Source: an uncultured Porphyromonadaceae bacterium (GTDB lineage: Bacteria > Bacteroidota > Bacteroidia > Bacteroidales > Muribaculaceae). Taken from it: a stretch of 31,659 bases of DNA. Numbering within the stretch: position 1 is the first letter of the stretch; each line of letters begins with the position of its first letter. The stretch covers positions 1 to 31,659 of the forward strand of contig CABQCA010000009.1 in NCBI GenBank assembly GCA_902462525.1. Reading direction: 5' to 3'. Positions 13,829-23,019 of the stretch are shown here, in pieces. The notes beneath the pieces were generated by a model that did not search any database, was not told where the DNA came from, and worked only from the letters and a program-made list of their open reading frames with translations. Position numbers and translations under genes: made by a program.

Positions 13829-16573
13829 ATGAAACATCTCTTATCATATCTATTACTCATTGTATCAGCGCTTAGCGCTACGGCCGAGACTGTCGGAGGG
13901 CGTCTGACCGACGCCTCGACTGGCGAGCCGGTCGAATTCGCTTCGGTTCTGTCGGTACCCGGACGCCGCTTCGCCGTCACCGATGCCGAAGGACGCTGGA
14001 GCCTCAACCTCGGTGCCGGACGGTACAAGCTCATATTCAGCTTTGTAGGCTATGCTGCCGATACGGTGTCGGTGCGTGTGCCCTCGGCAGGCGATGTGAA
14101 CGTGCGGCTGCGCCCTGCCGCCACCGAGCTGCGCGAGGTAGTGATCAGCGCTCATGAGGGCAACGGCATCACAAGCGCCTCGCGCATCGACCGCGCTGCC
14201 ATGGAGCACCTGCAGCCCACCAGTTTCACCGACCTCCTCGAACTGCTTCCCGGCAACATCAGCCAGACACCCGACATGGGCAAAGCCAACACCATCACCC
14301 TGCGCGAAACCGGCGCCGTAAGCGCAACCGGCCAGCGCACCGACATGTCGGAAGACTATGCCATGACCTCGCTCGGCACAGTCTTCATGGTCGACGGTGC
14401 TCCGGTGAGCGGCGACGCCAATCTGCAGGATGTGCCGTCGGCAGCCTCGGGCGACCCCGAGAGTCGCCGCAGCATCACCAACCGCGGCGTCGACATGCGC
14501 ACCATATCGACCGACAACATCGAGAGCGTCGAGATAGTTCGAGGAATACCGTCGGCCGAATACGGCAACCTCACCTCCGGCCTTGTGAACATAAAGCGCA
14601 TACGGCGGGCCACGCCCCTGACGGCACGCTTCAAGGCCGACGAGTACAGCAAGCTCTTTTCGGTCAGCAAAGGGGTGGCCGTCGGCAACCATGTGCTCAA
14701 CGCCGATGCCGGCTATCTTGACTCTCGGTCCGACCCCCGCGACAGCCGCGAGAACTACAAACGCGCCACCGCCTCGCTCCGTGCCCATTTCAGATGGACA
14801 CAGGCCGAGTGGAGCGTCGGCACCGACTATACCGGCTCGTTCGACAACGTAAAACCCGATCCCGACCTCAACTACAACAAAATCGACGAGTTCCGCAGCA
14901 GCTACAACCGATGGGCGCTCACCTCCGACCTCAAGCTGCGGCTGCCGGCACTCCGGTGGATCGACGGCCTGAACTGGAACGTGGGCGTGAGCTATCAGCG
15001 CGACCGCCTCGAGCGCCGCAAACAGGTGGCGCCCCAGCGTGCCTCGGTAGCTCCGACATCAATGGAGGCAGGCGTGCACGACGGACACTACCTTCTGGGC
15101 GAGTACATAGCCGACTTCGTGAGCGACGGGCGCCCGCTGGCCGTGAACATGCGTCTGCGGGCCGACGGCGACATCGATCTCGGCACATGGGACCACCGCT
15201 GGAAAGTCGGAGCCGAATGGAGCCTCGCCAAGAACTACGGCAAAGGACAGGCCTACGACCTCACACGCCCCCTGAGCGCCGCATGGACTACCCGCCCGAG
15301 GGCCTACAGGGATATCCCGGGGCTGAACGTGGTGTCGGTATATGCCGAGGACAACATCAGGGCCCTGCTCGGAGCCTCGACACTCGAGCTGCAGTTGGGA
15401 GCCCGCACCATACAGCTGGCCGGACTCGACCGCCGCTTCCGCCTGGCCGGAAAAGTGTATGTCGATCCGCGCCTCAACGCCGTGTTCCGCCTTCCGGCCA
15501 TCGGAGGAGTGGCTTTCACCGCCGGCGGGGGCTACGGCCTCACTACCAAAATGCCTACCGTCGACTACCTCTACCCTCAGGTACACTACAACGATATAAT
15601 CCAGCTCAACTACTACGACCCGGTGTCGCCGCTCACATGCAGCCGCGTGAATATCCGCACTTATATCGACGACCCCACCAACTACGGCCTGCGCGCCGCC
15701 CGGAACCATAAATGGGAAGTGCGCCTGGGAGCCGACTGGCGCGGAAACCGTATAAGCGTCACATTCTTCAGCGAACGCATGAACTCGGGCTACCGCTACT
15801 CGGCCGTCTACGACGCCTACGACGTGCGTCGCTACGACGCTTCGGCCATCGTGCCGGGCAGCCTCCAGGCGCCTCCCGAACTGTCGTCACTGCCCTACAC
15901 CGACACACGCATTCTCGACGGATACCGCCGTGTGACAAACGGCAGCCGCATCGACAAGCGGGGTATCGAGTACCAGATAAATACCGTGAGGTGGCCTGCG
16001 CTGCGGACTTCGCTCATCGTCAACGGCGCGTGGCTTCGCACACGCTACTCGAACTCACAGCAGCTTTTCCGGACTGTCACCGATGTGGTGGGCGACACTC
16101 CGGTGAGCGACCTCTACGTCGGGCTCTACGACAGCAACGACGGACGCATCAACGAGCAGTTCAACACCAACTTCATGTTCGACACACAGATACCGCGATG
16201 GGGGCTGGTGTTCTCGACATCGATACAATGCATGTGGTATCTCCGGACCACACGCCTGCGCGAAAACGGCGTGCCGGTGCAGTATATTTCGGCCGCCGAC
16301 GGCCTGATGCACCCATATACCGGCGAATCGGCCTCCGACCTTATGCTGCAGTATCTGGTGCGCCGCATCAACGAGCAGTCGTTCGCCACCCAGACAGTGC
16401 CGCCGGCTGTATTCGTCAATCTAAAGGCCACCAAACAGATAGGCCGCATACTCAAGGTATCGGCCTTCGTAAACAGAATAATCGACTATCTTCCCGACTA
16501 TAAAGTCAACGGCCTTACCGTGCGCCGCACATCGGGCGCATATTTCGGCATGGAAGCAAATCTAACTTTTTGA
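13829..16573 (+). CDS. TonB-dependent outer-membrane receptor
   Basis: The 914-residue protein has a signal peptide (about 1-19), a carboxypeptidase-regulatory-like domain (about 21-95: GGRLTDASTGEPVEFASVL, VTDAEGRWSL, FSFVGYAADTV), a plug domain (about 105-260: LREVVISA, LLELLPGNISQTPDMG, VFMVDGAPVSGD, IESVEIVRGIPSAEYGNLTS) and a 22-strand type barrel to a terminal phenylalanine (EANLTF). It brings a large ligand across the outer membrane with energy from TonB. It differs from the SusC group: there is no SusD gene, and the next genes encode DUF4876 and DUF6850 proteins. The first of four genes in one operon; the next start is one base after its stop. The ligand is unknown. Confidence 0.92.
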   Translation: MKHLLSYLLLIVSALSATAETVGGRLTDASTGEPVEFASVLSVPGRRFAVTDAEGRWSLNLGAGRYKLIFSFVGYAADTVSVRVPSAGDVNVRLRPAATELREVVISAHEGNGITSASRIDRAAMEHLQPTSFTDLLELLPGNISQTPDMGKANTITLRETGAVSATGQRTDMSEDYAMTSLGTVFMVDGAPVSGDANLQDVPSAASGDPESRRSITNRGVDMRTISTDNIESVEIVRGIPSAEYGNLTSGLVNIKRIRRATPLTARFKADEYSKLFSVSKGVAVGNHVLNADAGYLDSRSDPRDSRENYKRATASLRAHFRWTQAEWSVGTDYTGSFDNVKPDPDLNYNKIDEFRSSYNRWALTSDLKLRLPALRWIDGLNWNVGVSYQRDRLERRKQVAPQRASVAPTSMEAGVHDGHYLLGEYIADFVSDGRPLAVNMRLRADGDIDLGTWDHRWKVGAEWSLAKNYGKGQAYDLTRPLSAAWTTRPRAYRDIPGLNVVSVYAEDNIRALLGASTLELQLGARTIQLAGLDRRFRLAGKVYVDPRLNAVFRLPAIGGVAFTAGGGYGLTTKMPTVDYLYPQVHYNDIIQLNYYDPVSPLTCSRVNIRTYIDDPTNYGLRAARNHKWEVRLGADWRGNRISVTFFSERMNSGYRYSAVYDAYDVRRYDASAIVPGSLQAPPELSSLPYTDTRILDGYRRVTNGSRIDKRGIEYQINTVRWPALRTSLIVNGAWLRTRYSNSQQLFRTVTDVVGDTPVSDLYVGLYDSNDGRINEQFNTNFMFDTQIPRWGLVFSTSIQCMWYLRTTRLRENGVPVQYISAADGLMHPYTGESASDLMLQYLVRRINEQSFATQTVPPAVFVNLKATKQIGRILKVSAFVNRIIDYLPDYKVNGLTVRRTSGAYFGMEANLTF

Positions 16574-16574
16574 C

Positions 16575-17846
16575 ATGAAATATCTCTACATCATCATTCT
16601 GACAATTATCATGGCCGCCTGCGCCGACGACATGAACAATGGAGAGACGGCGCTCACTGCAGTGACGGTGAACGTCGAGATGCCGCCACTCGCCGACGGC
16701 GCCGACATCGTCGACCAGTTCTTCTCTTTCCGCAACGTTTCCACCGGCCGCACAAGCACCTTCGCCCCGCAGAGCGACATAGCCCTGCTGCCGGGACTCT
16801 ACGACGTATCCTACTCGGCCCGGGTCATCAATCCCCGGGGCGCCGACACTGCGCTCCGGGCCAATGCTTCGTCGGTGAGCATCACAGGCTCCGCCACGAC
16901 CATCGGTCTGAAGGCTTACAACAACCGCGAGAACGACGACCTCATAATAGCCGAAATATTCTTCAGCGGCACTCTGCAGAGTTCGGGTAACCAGTACTAC
17001 GGCGACGACTATGTGAAGCTCTACAACAACACCGACCACGTAATCTACGCCGACGGCATAACTCTCTTCGAATCGAAATTCAACACCACACTCAAGTTCG
17101 ACTACAAGCCCGACATCATGAGCGAGGCAATGACAGTGCAGGCGCTCTACACAGTGCCCGGCAACGGCACCGATGTGCCCGTACAGCCCGGCGAATACCT
17201 GCTGCTGGCCGACACGGGCATCGACCACCGCGTGGCCAATCCGAACTCGTTCGACCTCAGCAATGCCGACTTCGAGTGGTACGATGTGTCGACACAGCCC
17301 AGCCATCTCGACATCGACGGCCCCGTGACAAATCTCGACAGATGGTACTGCTACACGCTGTCGTTCTTCGTGCTCCACAACCGCGGATTCCGCACCGTCG
17401 GAATCGCCCGGATTCCAGTTGAACGCGACACCTATCTCAAAGACTACTGGTACAGCTACGACTACGACCAGGTGACTGTAGCCGGCACTTTCCCGATGAC
17501 TCAGAGCGCCTACCGCCTGCCCAACGACTGGATTCTCGACGCTGTATCGTGCTCGGTGGAAGCAAAGTACGCATGGAATGTATGCGATCCGTCGCTCGAC
17601 TGCGGCTGGACCGCCTGCGGCACAATCGACGGCGACAAAACACGCTATTTCCACAGCGTGCGACGCAAGCTTCTGTACATCACCGACGACGGCCGTGCCG
17701 TCTTCAAGGACACCAACAACTCCACCGAGGACTTCAACCGCGACTGCATAGCCTCCGAAATCGAACTTCAGGGCACGGCATGCGATGTCAGCGGCACTCC
17801 CTGCACACAGCTTACACACGACGGAGTAACCCCCATGCCACGATGA
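16575..17846 (+). CDS. DUF4876 lipoprotein
   Basis: The 423-residue protein starts with a short lipoprotein signal (lipobox near IIMAAC, Cys16). Residues about 25-110 look like a beta-sandwich of the kind found in surface lipoproteins. From about 115 the DUF4876 domain follows, with DDLIIAEIFFSGTLQSSGNQ, YYGDDYVKLYNNTDHVIYAD and PGEYLLLADTGIDH, resembling lamin-tail-like surface folds. It is encoded one base after the receptor and overlaps the next gene by four bases. By position it takes the place that SusD has in SusCD pairs, so a surface ligand-binding role is likely, but this is inference. Confidence 0.82.
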   Translation: MKYLYIIILTIIMAACADDMNNGETALTAVTVNVEMPPLADGADIVDQFFSFRNVSTGRTSTFAPQSDIALLPGLYDVSYSARVINPRGADTALRANASSVSITGSATTIGLKAYNNRENDDLIIAEIFFSGTLQSSGNQYYGDDYVKLYNNTDHVIYADGITLFESKFNTTLKFDYKPDIMSEAMTVQALYTVPGNGTDVPVQPGEYLLLADTGIDHRVANPNSFDLSNADFEWYDVSTQPSHLDIDGPVTNLDRWYCYTLSFFVLHNRGFRTVGIARIPVERDTYLKDYWYSYDYDQVTVAGTFPMTQSAYRLPNDWILDAVSCSVEAKYAWNVCDPSLDCGWTACGTIDGDKTRYFHSVRRKLLYITDDGRAVFKDTNNSTEDFNRDCIASEIELQGTACDVSGTPCTQLTHDGVTPMPR

Positions 17847-19342
17847 AACGCACAGCGGCTATACTTATACTTACGGCATCGGGGTGCGCCGCCACTTGTG
17901 CCTCCGGGGCATCCTCTCCGGCAGCAGCCGCGGCCGAGGAGCAGCTGGGACTCTGGCATATCGCCGGTCAACTGTGGAAGAATCCGGCTGTCAACCAGTG
18001 GCGAATGTCAGCGGGAATCACCCGTGTGGGCGCCGGCTACAGCAACCGCTCCGAAAAAAGCGGCGACTGCGATCCGCGTTTCGGCAGCGGGGACGCCTTC
18101 TGGAGCGCCGGCGCCGACACATACACCAAATACCGCTCCTCGACCCTGTGGGGAAGCGCACGCTACACCAACGGCAAAACCGAAGACATGCTGTGGAACG
18201 AGACCGCCGACTACGACATCGTGTACCCCTACGTGCTTGCCGACTCGGTCGGCGGCGACATGAAGCGCGAGGTGTATGCCTTTGCCGGCGGCTATGCCGA
18301 CCGACGGGGCCGCTGGGCCTGGGGCGCCGAGATGAGCTACCGCGCCACGCTCGAATACCGCGATGTCGATCCTCGCCCGAAAAACGTGGTCGGCTGCCTC
18401 GACATAGCTGTCGGAGGAGCCTTCAACCTGGCCCGCGACTACTATGCCGGAATTTCGTTCAATTTCCGCAAGTACAAGCAGGACAACGACATCGACTTCA
18501 AAAGCGAAATGGGCAACGACAAGATTTTTCATCTCACTGGCATGGGTACCGACTATCACCGCTTTGCCGGTACGGGCCACGACACATACTACGACGGCTA
18601 CCGCTACGGCCTCACAGCCGACTTCGCGCCGGCATCCGGTTCGGGCGCTTTTGCTTCGGTGGACATCAGCCGCTTCACCTTCGACAATATCCTCTCCGAA
18701 TACAACAAGCTGCCCATGGCCTCGGCATGGCACAACAGCATCGGCGTCCGTGCCGGCTGGCTCAACCGTCCGGCTCACTCCTATTGGGGCGTGGCGATGT
18801 CTGTGGCCGCATACCGGCGCCACGGCACCGAGAACATCTTCGGCGATCCTGCCGGAGGCATCTATCCGCAGGTAGGCGCCAACGCCATGTATGCCGACAA
18901 CGACACACAGGCCTCGCTCGACGGTATGTGGGGCACCACCTGGGGCTCCGCCGGCCGTGTCGCCGTCAGCGGGGGCGCCGGCTGGCAGCGACGCATCACA
19001 AGCTACATGGACCCGTGGCGACAGAGCGAGACAAAAGCCGTCACGGCACATGCCGGCGCCGGCGCATACGTGCCCCTCTCAGGAGGGTGGCTGCTGAGCG
19101 CCGACGCCGGAATATCGTACCGCCGTCCTTACGGCTGCCGCTACGTGCACACCCCCGGCGGCAATACCGAAACCGCCGCCCTGCAGGCTATCGAACGGCA
19201 AGCCTTCGACCGTGCTGCCCAAACCCGCACACAGGCCCGTGCCGGCGTGGCTGTGGCACGAACCTTCGGAAAGTACTTGGGCCGGATAGCCGGCGACATC
19301 GACTACCGGACCTATTCAGTCTCCATTTCATTGATATTTTAA
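17843..19342 (+). CDS. DUF6850 family outer-membrane beta-barrel protein
   Basis: The 499-residue protein has a signal peptide ending near residue 20-25 and then repeated amphipathic strands with aromatic girdles. Segments such as LWKNPAVNQWRMSAG, YRNGKT-like ARYTNGKTEDMLWNETADYD, VYPYVLADSVGGD, YRDVDPRPKNVVG and DNDIDFKSEMG fit the DUF6850 barrel family. It ends in SISLIF, a terminal aromatic that acts as an outer-membrane insertion signal. The ATG at 17843 overlaps the stop of the DUF4876 gene (ATGA), which decides the start although the frame is open further upstream. It may form a second outer-membrane part of the receptor complex. No catalytic motif is seen. Confidence 0.82.
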   Translation: MKRTAAILILTASGCAATCASGASSPAAAAAEEQLGLWHIAGQLWKNPAVNQWRMSAGITRVGAGYSNRSEKSGDCDPRFGSGDAFWSAGADTYTKYRSSTLWGSARYTNGKTEDMLWNETADYDIVYPYVLADSVGGDMKREVYAFAGGYADRRGRWAWGAEMSYRATLEYRDVDPRPKNVVGCLDIAVGGAFNLARDYYAGISFNFRKYKQDNDIDFKSEMGNDKIFHLTGMGTDYHRFAGTGHDTYYDGYRYGLTADFAPASGSGAFASVDISRFTFDNILSEYNKLPMASAWHNSIGVRAGWLNRPAHSYWGVAMSVAAYRRHGTENIFGDPAGGIYPQVGANAMYADNDTQASLDGMWGTTWGSAGRVAVSGGAGWQRRITSYMDPWRQSETKAVTAHAGAGAYVPLSGGWLLSADAGISYRRPYGCRYVHTPGGNTETAALQAIERQAFDRAAQTRTQARAGVAVARTFGKYLGRIAGDIDYRTYSVSISLIF

Positions 19343-19354
19343 TTTTTAACATAC

Positions 19355-22168
19355 ATGAAACTACTCACGACTATCGCGGCACTCGCCGTCGCATTTGCAG
19401 CGACAGCCGCCAATCCTATCACCGTCGACCCCGAGGTACGCACCGGTGTGCTGCCAAACGGGCTGACATATTATATCCGCCACAATGCCACACCCGCCGG
19501 TCTGGCCGATTTCTTCATCGCCCAGCGTGTCGGTTCCATCAACGAACTCGACGGGCAGGAGGGCCTCGCTCACTTCCTTGAGCACATGTGCTTCAACGGC
19601 ACCGAGCACTTCCCCGGAAACTCGCTCATTTCTTACCTCGAAAGCATCGGCGTGAAGTTCGGCCGCAACCTCAACGCCTACACCTCGACCGACGAAACAG
19701 TCTACAACATCTGTGAAGTGCCCGCGGCACGCTTTTCGGCCCTCGATTCGTGCGTGATGATTCTGGGCGACTGGAGCGGACGCCTGCTGCTCACCGACAA
19801 GGACATCGACGAGGAACGCGGCGTTATCCGCGGCGAGATGCGCGACCGCTCGGCAGCCGCAAACCGTATTCTCACAGCCGTAGCACCCGAGATATACCAG
19901 GGCAACATCTATGGGCGCCGCATGCCTATCGGCAAAGCTGAAGTCGTGGAAGGTTTCAGCCCCGACACCCTGCGGGCCTATTATCACAAATGGTATCACC
20001 CGGCCAACCAGGCCGTGATAATCGTCGGCGATTTCGACACCGATGCCATGGAGGCTTCGGTAAAAAAACATCTCGGCGCCCTGAAAGGCAGCGACAAGGC
20101 AGTGAAAGCCACTCCGGTGGCAGTGCCCGACAATGCCGCCCCCATAGCCGTCACGGGCACCGACCCCGAGCAGACCACAACCATGGTGCAGCTCTACTAT
20201 AAGGAACCCGAACTTGCCGACAGCGAGGCCGGAACTATTGCGCAGGTGCGCAACGAGTACATTCGCAGCCTCATCTCCAACATGCTTGTAGAGCGTCTCG
20301 ACGCCATTGAGAACACTCCCGGCTGCCCCTGGACAAATCTCGGCATCGGCGACCGCCAGTTCCTGCTATCGGGCACACGCGACGCTCTGATGTTCCGGGC
20401 CACGGCCACCGATGCCGACGCTGCACGCAGCGCCCTGACCATCTTCAACACCGAGCTGCTCCGTGCCGCTCTCCACGGCTTCACCGGCACCGAACTGCAG
20501 CGGGCAAAGCTCACCCACCGCGCACGCCGCGAAAGCGACATGGCAAATGCCGGAACCGAAACCAACACACAGCACGCCCGACGGTTGGTGAAGCACTTCA
20601 CACGCGGCGACATCGCAGCCTCCACCGAACAGATGTACAAAATAATGAAAGGCGTGGAACGCACCACCACTCTCGACGACGTAAACGCTCACATGGCAGC
20701 CCTTGTGCGTCCCGACGGCCGAAACCGTGTCACCGTGATCTATGCCTCGGGCGATGATGCTCCGGAGCTCAGCCCGTCGGCCGTTCTTGCCGATGCCGCC
20801 GGAATCGACACCGCCGCCATCGAGCCTTTCACCGACACTTTCGCCAACCGGCCTCTGCTGGCCGACGCTCCCGTTGCCGGCAGCATAGTGTCGGAGACCG
20901 ACGGTCCCTTCGGCACACGCCTGCTCACCCTCTCGAACGGCATCAGGGTCTATCTGCGCCACAGCACCGAAACTCCCGACGAGGTACTGGTGCGCGGCGT
21001 AAGCCCCGGCGGTTTCTCCATGAGCTACGATCCCGCCAAAAAGGGTCTCTATAAAATGTGCGACGAGATTCTTGCAGTCAGCGGCTTCGGCGGCCACTCT
21101 TCGGCCGATCTCCGCAAGCTTCTTGCCGGCCACAACGTGAAATCAGCCGTATCGATAGGCAACACCACCGAGGACATAGCCGTGTCCACCACACCGTCCG
21201 ACCTCGGAACAGCCATGCAGCTCCTCTACCTCAAAGCCACGTCGCTCACCCCCGACGACAATGCTTTCGGCGCCCTGATGGCATCGAAACGCTCGTCGCT
21301 TGAACGCAAAAACGTGTCGGCCACCGTGGCCATGGGCGACAGCATACACTCCTACGTTTTCAACCGCCATCCCATAGGCGAAAAGCTGCACGCAACCGAC
21401 CTCGACGGCGTGGACTTCGATGCTCTGGCACGCCTTTATGACGAGCGGTTCGGCGACATGAGCGACTTCACATTCATCATCACCGGCAATTTCGCGCCCG
21501 ACTCCATCCGCGGTCTGGTCGAACAGTACATAGCGTCGCTGCCGGGCGCCGGCCGCAAGGAAACCGCCCGCGACTTCGGCTACGGCTACATAGCCGGCGA
21601 AAACAGCCACGTCATGACATACCCCATGGGCGAAAATCCCACCTCCATTTCCTATACTTTCTACAACGGCGAATGTCCCTACGACCTCGGGCATATCCTT
21701 GCCGCCCAGACCTTCGGCTCCATTGTCAAGAGCCGTCTTCTGAGTGAAGTCCGCGAAAAGCGCGGCCTTACCTACGGCATCAACGGCCACTGCGGCGTAA
21801 CGGCAGGCTTCAACGGACCCGAAACACCATCGCGCTTCATCATGCCCGTCTACATAAAGCACACCCCCGGACATGAGGACGAAGTGTTCGGCATAGTGCG
21901 GAGCACCGTCGACGAGCTCGCCACAGCAGGCCCCACACCCGAAGAGCTCGACAAAGTCAAGACATTCCTTCGCAAGAGCATAACCGAAAACCGCCGGGCC
22001 AACGGCTATTGGGAAACCGTAATCAAGGTCTACGACCAGTACGGCCCCGACATGGACAGCGCCTACGAAAGTATTATAGACGCCATGACACCCGAAACTG
22101 TCCGCGACTTCGGCGCCCGCTACATAAAAGGCTCCTCGCACACCGAGCTTTCCATGCGTCCGGAGTAA
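19355..22168 (+). CDS. M16 family zinc metalloprotease, two-domain (PqqL/FusC-like)
   Basis: The 937-residue protein has a signal peptide (about 1-19) and so works in the periplasm. The inverted zinc motif HFLEH is at residues 73-77, with the third ligand Glu154 in DEERGVIRGEM, 77 residues later as in active M16A enzymes. A second, inactive M16 half begins near residue 520 (GTRLLTLSNGIRVYLRHS) with an R/Y pair region near GENPTSISYTFYNGECPYD and REKRGLTYGIN. It lies 12 nt after the DUF6850 gene, last in the operon, and ends at a strong terminator. Such enzymes cut peptides and small proteins held in a closed chamber. Beside a TonB receptor it resembles FusC and PqqL, which process imported proteins for iron; the ligand here is unknown. 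Confidence 0.92.
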   Translation: MKLLTTIAALAVAFAATAANPITVDPEVRTGVLPNGLTYYIRHNATPAGLADFFIAQRVGSINELDGQEGLAHFLEHMCFNGTEHFPGNSLISYLESIGVKFGRNLNAYTSTDETVYNICEVPAARFSALDSCVMILGDWSGRLLLTDKDIDEERGVIRGEMRDRSAAANRILTAVAPEIYQGNIYGRRMPIGKAEVVEGFSPDTLRAYYHKWYHPANQAVIIVGDFDTDAMEASVKKHLGALKGSDKAVKATPVAVPDNAAPIAVTGTDPEQTTTMVQLYYKEPELADSEAGTIAQVRNEYIRSLISNMLVERLDAIENTPGCPWTNLGIGDRQFLLSGTRDALMFRATATDADAARSALTIFNTELLRAALHGFTGTELQRAKLTHRARRESDMANAGTETNTQHARRLVKHFTRGDIAASTEQMYKIMKGVERTTTLDDVNAHMAALVRPDGRNRVTVIYASGDDAPELSPSAVLADAAGIDTAAIEPFTDTFANRPLLADAPVAGSIVSETDGPFGTRLLTLSNGIRVYLRHSTETPDEVLVRGVSPGGFSMSYDPAKKGLYKMCDEILAVSGFGGHSSADLRKLLAGHNVKSAVSIGNTTEDIAVSTTPSDLGTAMQLLYLKATSLTPDDNAFGALMASKRSSLERKNVSATVAMGDSIHSYVFNRHPIGEKLHATDLDGVDFDALARLYDERFGDMSDFTFIITGNFAPDSIRGLVEQYIASLPGAGRKETARDFGYGYIAGENSHVMTYPMGENPTSISYTFYNGECPYDLGHILAAQTFGSIVKSRLLSEVREKRGLTYGINGHCGVTAGFNGPETPSRFIMPVYIKHTPGHEDEVFGIVRSTVDELATAGPTPEELDKVKTFLRKSITENRRANGYWETVIKVYDQYGPDMDSAYESIIDAMTPETVRDFGARYIKGSSHTELSMRPE

Positions 22169-22203
22169 TAAAGAATCTCGGATAAAAAGCCGAAAAAGTC
22201 AGA

Positions 22204-22250
22204 GAAACCGGTTCCGTCATGATCGCCGACGGAACCGGTTTCCTTTTTTT
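22204..22250 (+). terminator. Strong intrinsic terminator of the TonB-receptor operon
   Basis: GAAACCGGTTCCGTC (22204-22218) pairs perfectly with GACGGAACCGGTTTC (22228-22242), 15 pairs around a 9-nt loop, followed by C and seven T. Confidence 0.88.
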
Positions 22251-22338
22251 CACAACCCGGGCTTCATCAGCACTATTTCCGTCACAAAGCCCGCCAACGT
22301 TTTTAGCATCCTGTTTAGTGATTTTGTGGAAGTTTTTG

Positions 22339-22346
22339 TACCTTTG
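22339..22346 (+). promoter_or_regulatory. -7 promoter element of rex
   Basis: TACCTTTG matches TAnnTTTG and lies only 4 nt before the rex ATG, giving a leaderless or nearly leaderless transcript. TTTAG at 22314-22318 is a possible -33. Confidence 0.5.
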
Positions 22347-22350
22347 CACT

Positions 22351-23019
22351 ATGAATCAGAAAGGGACAACGAACCGAAACGAGCAATTGCCTGAACCGAC
22401 TCTTCGCCGTTTGCCATGGTATCTTGCATATCTGAGCACTACACGGGCAAGAGAAGACGATTATATTTCGACCACACGTCTGGCCGAAGCAATGTCGGTA
22501 GACCCTTCGCAGATAGCCAAAGACCTGTCGTTTCTCGGGATACGCGGAAAAACACGTATGGGCTACGAGGTGCGCGCCCTGGAGGCGTCGCTTCGCTCTT
22601 TTCTGGGCTTCGGCACACGCCACAATGCTATCATGGCCGGAGCCGGAAGCCTCGGCGCGGCGCTGATGGCCGACCGTGGCCTTCAGCACTACGGGCTGAC
22701 CATCGTCGCCGGCATCGACATAAACCCCTCTCTTATAGGAACCACCATCAGCGGTGTGCCGGTGTATTCTCCCGACGAGACAGCCCGGCTGGTGCCGTCG
22801 CTCGATATCCGGATAGGAGTCATCGCCGTGCCTGTCGATGCGGCCCAGGACACCGCCGACCGCCTTGTCGACGCCGGAGTGAAAGCGCTTTGGAATTTCA
22901 CACCCGCACGGATACGTGTCGATGCCCGCACAGTGGCGACCAATACCTCCATCTACTCCAATCTCGCACTGATATATAACCGTCTGGCCTGTATCGACGA
23001 TGAAGGTGATAACAGTTGA
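22351..23019 (+). CDS. rex: Redox-sensing transcriptional repressor Rex
   Basis: The 222-residue protein has the Rex layout: a winged helix (about 14-80, with ISTTRLAEAMSVDPSQIAKD, LSFLGIRGKTRMGYEV), then a Rossmann domain with GAGSLG at 97-102 and GIDINP, and a C-terminal helix swapped in the dimer. Rex binds DNA when NADH is low relative to NAD and represses fermentation and respiration genes. The ATG at 22351 fits the promoter; the frame is open upstream but runs through the preceding terminator. Its last 20 bases overlap the next gene, so the two are coupled. It has its own promoter and is not part of the M16 operon. Confidence 0.95.
   Translation: MNQKGTTNRNEQLPEPTLRRLPWYLAYLSTTRAREDDYISTTRLAEAMSVDPSQIAKDLSFLGIRGKTRMGYEVRALEASLRSFLGFGTRHNAIMAGAGSLGAALMADRGLQHYGLTIVAGIDINPSLIGTTISGVPVYSPDETARLVPSLDIRIGVIAVPVDAAQDTADRLVDAGVKALWNFTPARIRVDARTVATNTSIYSNLALIYNRLACIDDEGDNS

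Noticed and set aside
13672..14034. Upstream extension of the secreted protein frame
   Set aside because: It would cross the divergent promoter region and hide the signal peptide that begins at 13671.
17549..17842. Upstream extension of the DUF6850 frame
   Set aside because: It lies wholly within the DUF4876 gene and has no relation to a signal peptide; the ATGA overlap at 17843 explains the start.
18008..19051. Minus-strand open frame opposite the DUF6850 gene
   Set aside because: Shadow of the coding strand with no motif and no promoter.
22219..22350. Upstream extension of the rex frame
   Set aside because: It would begin inside the terminator stem of the M16 operon; the family's N-terminus fits the ATG at 22351.
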